A stretch of 64,000 nucleotides of DNA, taken from the NCBI GenBank assembly GCA_014526335.1, contig JACTAT010000040.1, positions 1,806,119-1,870,118 of the forward strand, in the 5' to 3' direction. The translations under genes and the position numbers were made by a program. Source of the stretch: Chrysaora quinquecirrha. Taxonomy: Eukaryota; Cnidaria; Scyphozoa; Semaeostomeae; Pelagiidae. Below the pieces are notes generated by a model. The model was not told where the DNA came from. It saw only the letters and a list, made by a program, of their open reading frames with translations, and did no database searches. Of the stretch, positions 10,001 through 22,236 are shown piece after piece. Numbering within the stretch: position 1 is the stretch's first letter; each line of letters opens with the position of its first letter.

Positions 10001-13000
10001 AGAGAATCAGAAACAAATTTATATACGAAATTATAGCATCATCAAAAGCAGTAGCTGTTGAGATGTTGATTAGCATCTTTACCAATGTAATAAAACATAG
10101 ACTGTCAAGTGTATTTACCTTTTGGCTTATTGTTTGCAAGAATCTCTTGAATATTAGACGCAGTTATTTTCTTATTTGTTGTTTGGGGAGCCTGGAAGAA
10201 GATTGAACGAGAATCTAAATAACGACCTATTAAATTGGCCTGATCGGTTATGGAGAAGCAAAACGACTTACTTAACGTTACGACAACTGAAATATTGAAT
10301 GTTTTTTTAATCAGGTTTCAAAGAGAACACAGTACACACGATACATTACACAGAAAATTTCCCACAACCTACATTCCATTTCCTTACACTCGGTGAGGAA
10401 AAAGTAAGATAAACCAGATAACTAGTCTCGGTCGGTGTGCATTTTATATGCAACACGTTCAATGTCCGTTTTCTGTGAGACGCAGATTAAAGCTTACGCC
10501 CGTGTAATACATGGAAATGGCATTGCTTTTGTGAGTAAATATTGCTCTGACAACCCTAATTTAAGGGAATTCAAACAAAGGTCTACAACATACAAGCTTC
10601 TGAACAAAGAAGCATCAAGCAGCGATTTTCGGAATTCCAATGGACTTTTCAGGCTGAACTAATATTTGGCCATATACATAAGCAGGGAATACAATACTTA
10701 CTTTCGTTTGCCCTAGAAGCTGCTGCAATCTTTGAAAAGCAAGAACCTTGACCAACCGCTGATCCAACTGAGATAGCAAAGGATCTGAAAAATAAAATAC
10801 AACGATGAATCAGAAAACTGAACTTCAAGATGTGCTATTGTGGCGAGAATGGCCAGTTGGTAAGCCTGGCTCAAAACATTTACAAAATGGCCAAGGAGAT
10901 TACTTGGGTATCAAGAACACGAGTATGAGGCCCCAACACAGATCAGATCCAGCTTATGGATTTGCATATTAGCGCGTATCACTTTCATACCCATGATTAG
11001 TGCCTAGACATACACCTGAAAAAATAGGTAAGAATGCTTAAGAACGCTGTCAAAGATCTTCATTGACAGCGTGATTCTTGAAATCCTTTTCAAAAGGTTC
11101 TAGTATCTTTTCTGACGTTAACTAGAGCGCTGTTCAGCAATTACGAGGAAACTCAAACTTTTCCCTGTGACGTTGGCCCTCTAATCTGGTGAAGGTGAAA
11201 TGGTGTGGTGTATTTAGCGCCAGTCGCTAGGATCCCAGTAGCAGATTAACTAATCGAGATCTTGACCCTGGCTGTGGCTGTAGTGCTACCGTAGCTGGGG
11301 CTCTAAACCCAACCTCGCAGAGTTTCTGACTCTACAAGCCAGCTGGATTCGGCCACCACGCCATAGCACCTTCAAACTGCACTCGTACCCTAACATTTTC
11401 CACACATTTCGATGGACTAAGATGGATGCTAATTTAGACTGAACTTCACTATTACGGTCCAAAAGCTAGAGGTAATTACCTTGCAACGATTCTGAGGTTA
11501 TGCTGCTGACGAAATGCGATGTGCCAGACGTCTGAACTCTCTGCGAATCTGAAGAGCTTTTGATGATAACAGATTTAGTGCTAGTCGAACCAGTCGTTGA
11601 ACTATCGCCTGCCGTTGTTTGCGAAGAATTCGACGTCTCGCAAGATGAGTTAACAGCCTTAGAACCACTTGATGTCTGAGTAGCAAGAATAATGATTTTC
11701 GGTGTCGAAGTTGCGACTGATGTCTTTTGCGTTGATGTGGAAGTTGCGACTGACGATTTTTGGGTTGACGTCGAAGTTACGACTGAAGTCTTTTTCGTAT
11801 AAGTCATGGGCGAGGCAGCAGATGTACTTGGCTTTGATGAATTTGAGCTCGAAACTGTCGGTGGTCCTACTTGCTGTTTATTCTTTTGCTGCAGAGTCAG
11901 TTTCTCCATGCTATTAGAGTCAATTACTAAGGACTTTGTTTCTTCATTTTTCTTCGCACTAAAATTGATAAATAATGTTTCAATACTCGTAAGATTCCTA
12001 CATTCGCCAGTGTCCAAATTCTCCCTACCATCTCAGATGAAAATATCTCAAACAAACATTCCATTTCCAAAAAAATTCGAGATTGCGACTGTTAAGCAAA
12101 ACCTTCAAAGAAATTGAGGAACCACAAAAGACTTCCACAGCCTCTCAAAGCCCCTTTTTGTCATCCAAAATATACGGAAGTCATATCGGGCACCACAGAA
12201 TCGATTTTTCTGAGAGAGAAACACTGAAGATGATAACAGATCTTCAAGCACAAAAGGGAAGAGAAGAAGAATAAGAAGAAGAAGAAGAAGAAGAAGTAAA
12301 AGACGAAGAAGAAGAAGAAAATGAAGAAGAAGAAGAAGCAGAAGAAGAAGAAGAAACAGAAGCAGAAGAAGATTGATATGAATAGTAGGGAGATGAAGAG
12401 GAAGAAGAAGAAGAAGAAGAAGAAGGAAAAAGAATGAAGCAGAAGAAGAAAATTGAAGCAGAAGAAGAAGAAGAAGAAGAAGAAGAAGAAGAAGAATAAG
12501 AAGAACAGTAAGAATGAGGATAACCAGAAATGGGAGATTCCGGCTTACAGGTTTATTATGATTGATAATGAATGGCATGAATATTCTAATTCCTCGGTAT
12601 ACGAGAGAAAGAATAGCCCAGAGGGTAGCTCTGACAGGAAGATAAGGTGCCATATACTTATTACATTTCATCTCACTCTTCAGTAAACCAATAATTACCG
12701 CAAACAAGCATAACAAGAAAAAGCTATTTCCTATGGGTCTTCATCGTAGTTGAAGTTGTGGGATGTGGGGTGTGGAGGAGAGTTTTGGTGTGTTTCAGCT
12801 TTACGTAACAAACTTTCCACAAAGTGTGCGTTAACATTTAACATTGCTGACATTCTCTTTAAGTCTGGCTTTCATAAAACCGTTGGTGGATCGAAAGAGG
12901 ATAGGCGATCATCTGCAACCATCTGCGTCGCTTTCTCGATTACATGCTTTCGCAATCATCACGGTCGATCTGACTGTCAATGATCGGGGAAATATTTGGT

Positions 13001-16000
13001 GAAAACGAAGATCACCGACGACCAGGGATCGTTCCAACCAGGCATATCTTTTGTTGAAATGCAATCATGCGGATTTGATAATCGAATTAATTGACAGCTC
13101 TTGGAGCGTGTACGTTGAATCGTTGACAATCATCGGAATCACTCACAAGATATCGATGAAATAGATCTGCGACGATCTCAGACGGTCCGTGATCCCTCTA
13201 CGATTTAATGGAAACCAAGCTTAAAGTCGCAGATGATCGGCGATAGTTGGAGGCATTTCCTCTGTTGATGCGTTACGATTCAATGGGAACCAGACTTTTT
13301 ACTCACCTACAAGACACTTCATCGCTATTTGCATCATCATCAATATCCATTTTCTCATTTGCTTCAAGAGATATATCAGCGATATCTTCAGCTTTTTCAT
13401 TTTGAATCTCACTTTTCACTTCAGGCAGTGGTGCTGCTGGTTCAGCTTTTACATTGGCATTCGTCTGAGATTCTTTCTGTGGTGCTGGTACTGATGCCTT
13501 TGTAATCTCATTCGCAATGTCACACTGCAATGCCACTAGTGATTTTAACCACTGAAACAAAAACATTTACGTCAAGCCTTGCGTTTACATAGCTTTAACC
13601 TATAACCTATAACCTATAACCTATAACCTATAACCTACAGCTATTACAGGTGAATTTGTTCCCTATAATATATTAGAGTTGCTCAGCAGTCTCCTCGTAG
13701 AAATGAATCGAAGAAAGCGTGCAGCGCGGTCTTAATTTGCCTATTTTACCGACTCTGTTTAAGCTTCTTAGTCTCAAATTTATTGAATGAAAAGCTGAGA
13801 AATTTCAGTATCAACACTGCATCTTTACAGACATATTAAATTAAGTAGCACTGAAAAGAGAGACAATGTTGGGAAGGAAAAACCGAGCTATATTTAAGTG
13901 AGAATGGCCAATCCCATCACCGATGCATAGTGGTAGTTTGGAATTCAGGCAATTTAACGGCCGATACACTGACGCCATCCGTTGCGAGAAGATGCGAAGG
14001 ACGTGAACAGTTGGAAACAGCGCTAAATTACAGGAGTGAAAATTAAAAGAAATAAGATACTTATGTTAATAGAATAATATATGTAAGATAGAACTCCAAG
14101 CCTCATCTTTTAAGTTTATAAAATACTATCAATTAAAGAAAGAACTCCATACCTCATCTTTATCTGACTGAGATGGTAAGCTCAGCGGTCTTGCGTGTGG
14201 AGGTAGAGGTTCCATCATCCGTTGTATATAAGAAGGCAACTGCAGAATTGTTGGGTTCTTGTATTCTTGTTTGATAGCATTGGGAACCTGTGGCAATATA
14301 GACTGAAATTTAAGTGAATTGTAGCTTGAGCAGTTCATTCATACAACGAAACAGATGATAGAAAATTGCTAAAACTTCGACTCTTTCTACGCCCAATACT
14401 AAATAATCTTTCGATGATGTTCTTACAATTGAGCCCCGGCAAAACGTAGCCAAATCCTCACCCAACATTGAAAGTTGTCAGAAGATAGTTCGCTTTGCAA
14501 CCCGAGACAACAAATGTTGGCTCCACGCATGCATATTAGCTATAATACGTTCAATTTTAGAAAGCAGTAACAAAACAATCAGAGCTTTCGCAATCCTTCA
14601 GGAACTATCTTCTGACAACTTTCATTGATCAACAAAAAAGACACAGTAACAAACACAATAAGAAATTTTCAAGCGGTAGTTTCAGGCTTCTTAGTCAAGA
14701 TCGCATTTTTGATGCAGAAAACATGCAAAAATAAGTTGGGCAAAATGTTACCTGTAATGTTGGCGACGTTTTGACAAGGCGTTACGACGATAGTTACGAC
14801 TTACGAGTCGAAAGCAAAACAGCAATAAAATTCGATTCGAAAAATTTAGCTTTGGTGAAAGATGAAACAGATAAAGTTTGATAAATTAGACATACAATCA
14901 TTCTTCTTTGGATCTTCCTTTTTCTGTTAGATAAAATTCTTTCTCTAAAAAAGAACATGATTCCTCATAAGACATTATCTACGCAAACGTACTCTGACAT
15001 TAACGATCAAAGACTGAAGGTCTTGACCAAGAAAGTGCTCTCCAGACCAAGAAAGTGAAAAAAGTCTCAAAAAAGCTTCAAAAATCAAATTAAAATAAGT
15101 CCTTCCAGTACTTTGCTGCTGTGGGCTACACCGAGGGGTGTTTACTTCTTGGAAAATCGGACAACCGTTGCTAAGATATTTATTGTCGTAGAAATCTCTT
15201 AAAAATCCTTTTGTACCAATAGGAATTTCTTTCGCCTTTTCGAGCAGTGAAATGTCCCTGGGCCTATGAAGGCAATATCTTTCAAAATTTGGTTTCTAAA
15301 AATAGCTAATTTTTGGAAATTTTTCTACGGACCTATCATTGAATTGTATTATACATTGTTCGTAATGATGTTATGTTCATTGCCTAACATGTTTAGTGTA
15401 GTTTAAGCTGGTTTGAAATAGATAATAAGCTAATGTTTTGATACCATGGAAAATGTTTACTCATTTATGCTAAGGTTTTAAGAAATGAAGCAAAGTACAA
15501 TTTGTGCTTAAAAAACTGCAGTTCAGTAACTTGACGATTACCTTTTCGCTCTTCGGATGAAATCCAGGACAATGGTATTTTGATTGACATTCCTTCGAAG
15601 CTCATCAGTTAAATCCATGCGGACACAATAACGTGGATCCTCCAAGCGATTCTGCATGATAATATATTGATTAATATAAGATGCATCGTAACATGTACTA
15701 CTAAAGCCTTAGCTACGTTTGGCGGGGCTTGAGCTAAACCCTATCTGGACTGGTGGCCCCTCTCTATTAAATTATACTTTAAAGCCAAAAATAGAAGATA
15801 AATCAAGGATGCTGTCAGTCTCCAACGTTTCAAAAAAAATTTCTGGCTAAGTAACGACTATGATGTTTACTTGATTACTTGATTGCAGTTGCACGCTAGC
15901 GAATCTATAATCGCTACTGTGGTGGATAATCACTACTGTGGTGGTACTATTTGCGTACTGTGGTGGTAGTTTCTGCGTACTGTGGTGGATAATCACTACT

Positions 16001-19000
16001 TGTGGTGGGTTACTATGCTTGCGGTGGTGGCAGTTTTGGCGTACTGTGGTGGATTTTGTGGTTTTTCTTGCTTGATCAATAGAGTTTTGCTATGATTTCG
16101 TATTCACCACATAAAGCATTATAAACCACCACAAGTAGTGATTATACACCACAGTACGCAAAAACTACCACCACAGTACGCAAATAGTACCACCACAGTA
16201 GTTATTATCCACCACAGTACTCCAAAACTGCCACCACCGCCAGCATAGTAACCAACCATAAGTAGTAATTATCCACCACAGTACGCAGAAACTACCACCA
16301 CAGTAAGCAAATAGTACCACCACAGTAGTGATTATCCACCACAGTAGTGATTATAGATTCGCTAGCGTGAGTTGCGTAGCAATCAAATTCTTTTTAAGTG
16401 GCATAAGGGCATCTGAAACTATTTTTCGTAGATTGCACAATTATGGTTAATAAAGATTTGTCATGAAGATCAAACACTAGGATAGATTTTTGCACTGGTG
16501 GCATAACACAGTTGAGAAGGGAATCGAATCTGGGCTGCATGATCAGAGAGCTAACGATGTTCCCACTGAGCTATAGAGCTCTATGAAATCGCCGAGTAAA
16601 CACTCCAAGTCATACAGTCCAGGTACTCTTCCCGTTTGAATTTCATGATGACATTCACGACGAATATATATAATTACCAGGCGCGGTCTGGCCCGGGTGG
16701 CAAAGTGGCGATCGCCAGCCGGGCCCTCTAATAGATGAACGTTACAGAAAAATTACGGGGCCCTTTCCGTGAAAGTTCGAGAAGATAATTTACATGCACA
16801 GAATTATTACAGTCATGAGTAGGGCCCCACCATGACCGGTATCTACAGTTTTCGTGAGCCAATTCGAAAAGCGGATGGATATTAAAATCGTTTCGTGCCG
16901 TGCGTCGTGCGACGGCTGCGACCACACAAAATATCATTCTCCTTATCATAGCAAACAAGATGGTTGAATCTTCACCAGAGCAAAGCTGATCATTATACAT
17001 ACTGTAATGTTTCTACAGTTTTATTTCGAACTTCTAAGGCTTTTCCTTCTCTTTTTTGAGGGTTTACTATTTCTTTCATTCCAAAGATGAGGTGCTCAAA
17101 TTGCTAAAATAGCCGTTTTAGAGGGTCTAGCAACCAAAATTTTCTGCGCCGCCCAACCATAGTGGGCGGCAGATTTGGTCTTCCCACTTGAAATGTGCAG
17201 ACGTTGAAACTCAAAAAACCGAAAAAAGTACAAAAGTACGTAATAAGTGGGTGTGGTTCAGAAACTTTATCTGCCACACCCTGAACCGTGCCCTTTTGAT
17301 TTGGTAGCCACCCTGCAATTGTGGTACCAGACCGCCCCTGATAATTACTGTATGTATGATGCTGCAGAAGGCTCATAATAGCCGAAGCATAGTTGTATTT
17401 GTATATTATCAAATGCTTATTTACCTCATAATTCTCTGGATGATTAGGGCACATCCACATCGTGGTAGGAGGAGAAACCATAGGAGGATGCAGACAGTCG
17501 ACATGAAATACCAGTGGACAGAAATCACAAGCTGCCATGAATTTCACATCTGTACATCTGTAGAATGACGGAAAAGGCAGTGAAAATGCATTGACGAAAC
17601 TTAAACGTCAACCTGATATACAGATATATCTTTATTTAATGATTAAAGAACTCAGATTGTTTTTCTATCGGACTGAGTTGTTTAAGACCCCGTTTATATA
17701 AGAGAAAAGAAACGGAGCCAAAATTTCGGTACCTTTCATATGGGTAAAATTTACATGGGAAAAGATCGGCAAATCCAAATGGACCCGCTTTTCTAGCGTA
17801 CTCAAAAAGATATGGTCTCATTCTCGAAAAGGAACGGACCCATGTGTACCTGTATAAACAAAAAGCCTATTGTGAACTTTTTGGGAAAGGGTCAGCTCGG
17901 ATCTGTAAATGGGATCTAAATCATTCAACCATATAGTATTCATTTCCTACCATATTTCTAAGGACAGCATTAAATAATTTAAATACAATTTCTATAAAGA
18001 AGTAATTACCTCGAGCAAGCAAAGCAAAGTCTGTCCAAGTTCTCTTCAGTTTCCTCCCTTCAAAAAACATTGGATTTTAAGAAGTATGTTCATGTATTTG
18101 TCATAAACAGAATAAATATGTTAACCTTCTTCTTAGCTGAGCGATTTAATTTCTGGAGTCACAATAATCATTTATGGAAAGACTCAACAACAACTTCATT
18201 GAACTGAAGGGGTTGTTCGAATATAAACATTTCCAACCACAAACCCATAATGTTGTCTACTACCCATGACACTGAACATAATAATATAAATTCAATTCCA
18301 ATTCTATTTAATGCGGGAGTGAGTGTCTTGGTCTCCATGCATTGGCTTTCCTCTTGCCAGGGTCTCCGCACTATTCCAAAGCTGTCATGTAGCTATGAAA
18401 ACCTGAAAGTTGTCCACCTACCTTTTCCATTCTTCCCATTATCACTTGATTTCGAAACACGAAGTTTTCTGTCACCTTAAACAGAACAGAACCAGACTTA
18501 ACATAGTTACTCTTGGTCACGTTACGCAGAGAGAAACTGCATTAGGAAAAATAATTATGCTTGCCAGTGATGTTAAAACAAAAGTTGAGGACATTGCAAC
18601 TCTTAAGGGCCTCAAGCTGAAGCTCAAGGGAATTTAGGGCAACATCTTTTGAAGAGATACAGTAGGTAGATGTTTAAATGAGGAAAGAGCCTATTCACTG
18701 ATGCTTTTAGTGCTCCAAAGGACAAAGTCAGTAGTCAGTTGAAAAACATACAAAATTTTCTCAACTGAGTGCCTGGGGTGCTTATTTAAAAATCCAGGGA
18801 TGCTGGAAAAGGGGCAAGCAAGCACCTCCTGCCCTTTCTTAAGGGGGCAAGGGGAAAAAGTGTCCTTTCAATGTAAAACAATAATTGCCTTTGACAATGT
18901 TAAATACGATATTTCACCATTATTATGCCATTCGAAATGTGTACATGTGAGGACATAGCCTAAAAATGTTGTATAATAACATGGTTAATATTCATTGAAA

Positions 19001-21496
19001 AACCTTTGTTTCATTTTAAGACAATCTAAAGGGCGGGGACACAAAAATTTCCTGGAGGATGATCTAACATTCTGACAAAAGCTTAATATTGCAGCATTAG
19101 TAAGAGATGTCTCTTGATTTCTCCTATTAAAGCTTGTGCATATACTATCAAAGTATTGTCTGGGACCAACCTGATGGGTAGCTCAATCCAATCTCAATCT
19201 CAAGCTAAATCCATTTGAGACAGGATGCTTATTAGAGGAAATACAGTACATAAATTGACACCTTCACTGAGAGGCCTGAGTAATATTCTTAGCACTTGAG
19301 CATGCTGCCCTTTTCAGAAATTTTTTAAAGAAATTGCACTACCTGGAAAAACAGTGAAATCTTGTAGCTCCATGGGCAGAGAAAATTCTTTTGGATTTTT
19401 GTCTTTGAAAACTTTTGCAAGTTGTGGAAATGCCATTTCGGGTTTTGAAATAACAACGGGTGTAGAGACAGTTGGAACTGGTGACTTATTTTCCTCACGT
19501 TGTTGGCCATCGGGCTTTTGTTGCTTTTCCTGAAATAGAGCAAAAACATTGCAGTTGCAAGAATAACAACAAATGAAATCTCTTTTGAGAATTAAAAAAT
19601 GGTGAATCGAATGACTCTGATATGCATTTTCTGACATGTGATTGTTGATTTGAAACCCATCAAAGGGCAAACTTGCAAGAAAGCATGAGGAATGTTGCCA
19701 GCCCTCTGTAACTCAAGATAAAGAGCAAAATAATATTTTATTTAAGGTATGGTAACAACATCAAGAGGAAGGAATGGGATGTCACTGCACCGAAATTCAA
19801 TTAGAATCAACCTGAATGATAGATGCAAACTCATTTTTGTATACAATACCTCAACCTCAGAGAAATAGGGAAAATAGACATAAATAGGATATAATGATGA
19901 TCATGGTGATGATGCAACTTGAGGTTACTGAATTTTATTGATGGAATAGCTGCCCTTGGAATTTATGTACAGAGGGTGAAGAGCAGAGAGGCTGCTCACT
20001 ATTGGCTGATAGCTCATGATTGTAGTGACTGTGCAAATGTATAAGGACAGCCCCTTGATAAACAAGAGTAAGACCAAGTACCTTGAATTCTATACTAGAT
20101 CATTGATACATGATACAGACTAAATTACATACCAGTTTCAAAGTTGCTTTACATTCATTGCAGATCCATTCACCAGTAGGAATGTCATCTTCTTCTAATG
20201 GAGGCTCGCTGTGGAAAATAATATTCATTAAAATTAGAGACTGAAGATCTTATACTCAATGCCCTAAAATTACAAGCAGACAAGCAACCAGACATACAGT
20301 ACAAAAGGCAAAACTTAAACTATCGATTGTTATGAGGTAAATGCTAAAATAGTCATACTGCAGAGTATGGCCTTAGCAAATCTGAGTATTTTAATAGGGC
20401 AATAGGCTAAAAATAGGGTGGGACAATGGCTCTTGCAAACCCCAGAATTCCATTTTTTGTTATTAATTTTTTTTATTTGAATTCCAAACTGAGGTAGGTC
20501 AATCAAAAAGGTGTGGCAAATTGAATAACGTGGACCTTCGAGATTGCGAACCTTGCTTGTTGCATATCGTGGTTGAGTGAAGTCAACTCGAAGTCAACTG
20601 TCTGGAAAAAGGTCAGTATTTAATTGAAGGAGATGAAGTAAAGCATTTGCTTTATGTTTATTGTCTACGATTTCAAAACCACCCTGTTTTGATCACCAAT
20701 TTTCCTTGATAACAAAGTCAGCCTAAATTTTTCAAAAAATAAATGAAAGCTTTAGTGATGCTTGGCGTTCAATAAAAGAAACATAAATACGACAATTAAT
20801 GGCAATTAATGGCAATCACTTTAATTCTTAACAAGAAGAAATAATGTCAAGGTCCACAAAATCATAAGGTCTGCGTTATTCATTTTGGCCTAGCAAAAGT
20901 GAATAACGTGGACCCACATGTCACGGACCAAAACAGGCAGGCCTGAGAAGTCTGCAGGGTCCACTGTGTCTGCGTTTTCACCTAGCCCATAATCAATAGG
21001 TCAATAGTCAAACATTTTTATTGTGCTAACCAACACTGAAAATGAAATGATGCTGGGCATCTGTCACAGCATAATAAATCCCCTCCTTCACAGCAGCTAT
21101 CACAGCAATCTCTGTTTATTGTTTTGCCACCATTCCTTCCACCATTTCTATTCCATGTCTTCTTGAATACGCTTGTCCTTTTTGTTCTTTTTCTTTTATC
21201 AATCTTTTTCTCTCTTCTGCTGAGTGGGGAGGAGCAATTATTGCTTGGATTTGCTGAAAATAAAAGGGCAAAATAAGTAAGATTATTGTGTACGAAAATA
21301 TAAAATAGGATGTCTTTGTGGTGTTGGTACCAAAATTGGCCTTTCCTTCCCAAAATTGACATGGTTTTATTGAAAAAAGTGGCCTAATATTTAATAAGAA
21401 CTAGAAGGCATTAAAGAAAGTGTTTGATAAAAAGTAATGGCTGCCTACCTCCATTATCCCACCAGAAGTATCCATATCATATTCTATCTTTTCCAT
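6979..21496 (-). CDS. PHF12: PHD finger protein 12 (Pf1), 17 exons
   Basis: Exons, 5' to 3': 21496-21449, 21253-21031, 20208-20133, 19529-19343, 18475-18418, 18057-18010, 17557-17425, 15651-15542, 14944-14896, 14287-14153, 13551-13307, 11958-11480, 10784-10702, 10191-10119, 9984-9904, 8952-8870, 7383-6979. They give about 838 aa (human about 1,000). The start has the family motif [20 protein letters not shown]1 spans exons 2-3, an FxLP-type MRG15-binding segment (F-S-L-P) is in exon 4, and PHD2 spans exons 6-7. Exon 12 is a Ser/Thr-rich linker. Exons 15-17 carry the FHA domain, ending [14 protein letters not shown]. In animals PHF12 bridges Sin3-HDAC, MRG15 and TLE corepressors on chromatin. 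Exon 2 needs one extra base (see finding). The exon 5 end is ambiguous: 18418 keeps the frame, whereas GTAGGT at 18421 does not. Confidence 0.93.
8050..8330. repeat. Dispersed repeat in PHF12 intron 16, copy in astacin B intron
   Basis: The block containing GGTGGCTAAACATGCGAGTGACAAGCG and GACAAGAAACTGTTTC TTTTGTCTCC recurs in reverse orientation at about 41087-41290, where TTGTCACTCGCATGTTTAGCCACC and GAGACAACAGAAACATTTC are seen. Both copies contain runs such as TTTGTCGCGCTAG/TTGTCGCGCGTGAC. It encodes nothing visible. It is an inverted-repeat element of unknown class, and its limits are approximate. Confidence 0.55.
8540..8800. repeat. Two diverged direct repeats in PHF12 intron 16
   Basis: The segment at 8540-8630 (TTTAAAGGAAAGAAGCTTGT ... 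CCTCCAGAACGCGCCTGGGT) recurs at about 8700-8795 (TTTAAAGAAAGGACGCTTGC ... CCTCCAGTACGCGTCTTGGT), a spacing of about 165 bp. No function is apparent. Confidence 0.55.
9410..9870 (+). repeat. Long purine-rich (GAA/AAG) tract in PHF12 intron 15
   Basis: About 450 bp of the plus strand is almost entirely A and G. It includes AGAAGAAGAAG runs and a short tandem AAAAATGAAAAACAG repeat near 9778-9840. Because PHF12 is transcribed from the other strand, the pre-mRNA carries a long polypyrimidine tract here, ending close to the donor side of exon 15. Confidence 0.8.
11700..11815 (-). repeat. Coding minisatellite in PHF12 exon 12
   Basis: About three copies of a 12-residue unit of the form S-T-S-T-Q-K-(S/T)-S-V-(A/V)-T-S are encoded in tandem by a 36-bp repeat. 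This gives a Ser/Thr-rich disordered stretch between PHD2 and the FHA domain. Confidence 0.75.
12255..12505 (+). repeat. (GAA)n microsatellite in PHF12 intron 11
   Basis: GAAGAAGAAG repeats with occasional GCA and AAT interruptions span about 250 bp. The long Leu-rich reading frame on the opposite strand comes only from this repeat. Confidence 0.9.
12859..13299. mobile_element. MITE-like repeat with AAGTCTGG ends in PHF12 intron 11
   Basis: The left end AAGTCTGGCTTTCAT and the right end ATGGGAACCAGACTTTT are imperfect inverted repeats. The interior is rich in GATCATCGGCGATC-like words. Similar sequence appears near 50520-50760 and 59810-60145, so this is a dispersed family. Limits are approximate. 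Confidence 0.5.
13599..13638. repeat. (CCTATAA)n short tandem repeat
   Basis: Five to six copies of a 7-bp unit AACCTAT lie just upstream of PHF12 exon 11. It is not the TTAGGG telomere hexamer. Confidence 0.8.
15892..16369. mobile_element. GTACTGTGGTGG foldback element, copy 2 (PHF12 intron 7)
   Basis: It has the same CACGCTAGCGAATCTATAAT ends, subrepeat arms and AT-rich centre as the copy at 3757-4235, and is 478 bp against 479. It is flanked by AGTTG on both sides, a probable 5-bp target-site duplication. The high similarity of the two copies suggests recent movement. Confidence 0.87.
16508..16584 (-). repeat. tRNA-derived sequence (pseudo-tRNA or SINE head)
   Basis: On the minus strand TAGCTCAGTGGG matches an A box, and about 35 bp later GATTCGATTCC matches a B box. 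These are the internal RNA polymerase III promoter elements of tRNA genes. The acceptor and T stems do not pair cleanly, so it is not called as a functional tRNA. A SINE body may extend toward lower coordinates. Confidence 0.45.
16672..17346. mobile_element. MITE with AATTACCAGGCGCGGTCTGG ends in PHF12 intron 7
   Basis: The left end AATTACCAGGCGCGGTCTGG pairs with the right end CCAGACCGCCCCTGATAATTA. It is about 675 bp with no credible coding sequence and is separated from the foldback element by about 300 bp that include the tRNA-like sequence. It ends about 80 bp from exon 7. Confidence 0.65.
18476..21030. other. PHF12 introns 2-4 without recognised elements
   Basis: Apart from exons 3 and 4 the stretch has no coding signal. 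A repeated AATAACGTGGACC word (about 20523 and 20895) hints at an old inverted or direct repeat. Otherwise nothing is seen. Confidence 0.5.

Positions 21497-22236
<740 letters not shown>

Noticed and set aside
12105..12716. 203-codon minus-strand frame, very Leu-rich
   Set aside because: It is the translation of a (GAA)n microsatellite on the opposite strand inside a PHF12 intron.
13599..13638. Interstitial telomere repeat
   Set aside because: The unit is 7 bp (CCTATAA), not the 6-bp animal telomere repeat.
16508..16584. Possible functional tRNA gene
   Set aside because: A and B boxes are present but the acceptor and T stems do not pair, so it is listed only as a tRNA-derived repeat.
16728..17000. 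90-codon minus-strand ORF in PHF12 intron 7
   Set aside because: Falls inside a MITE and has no conserved motif.
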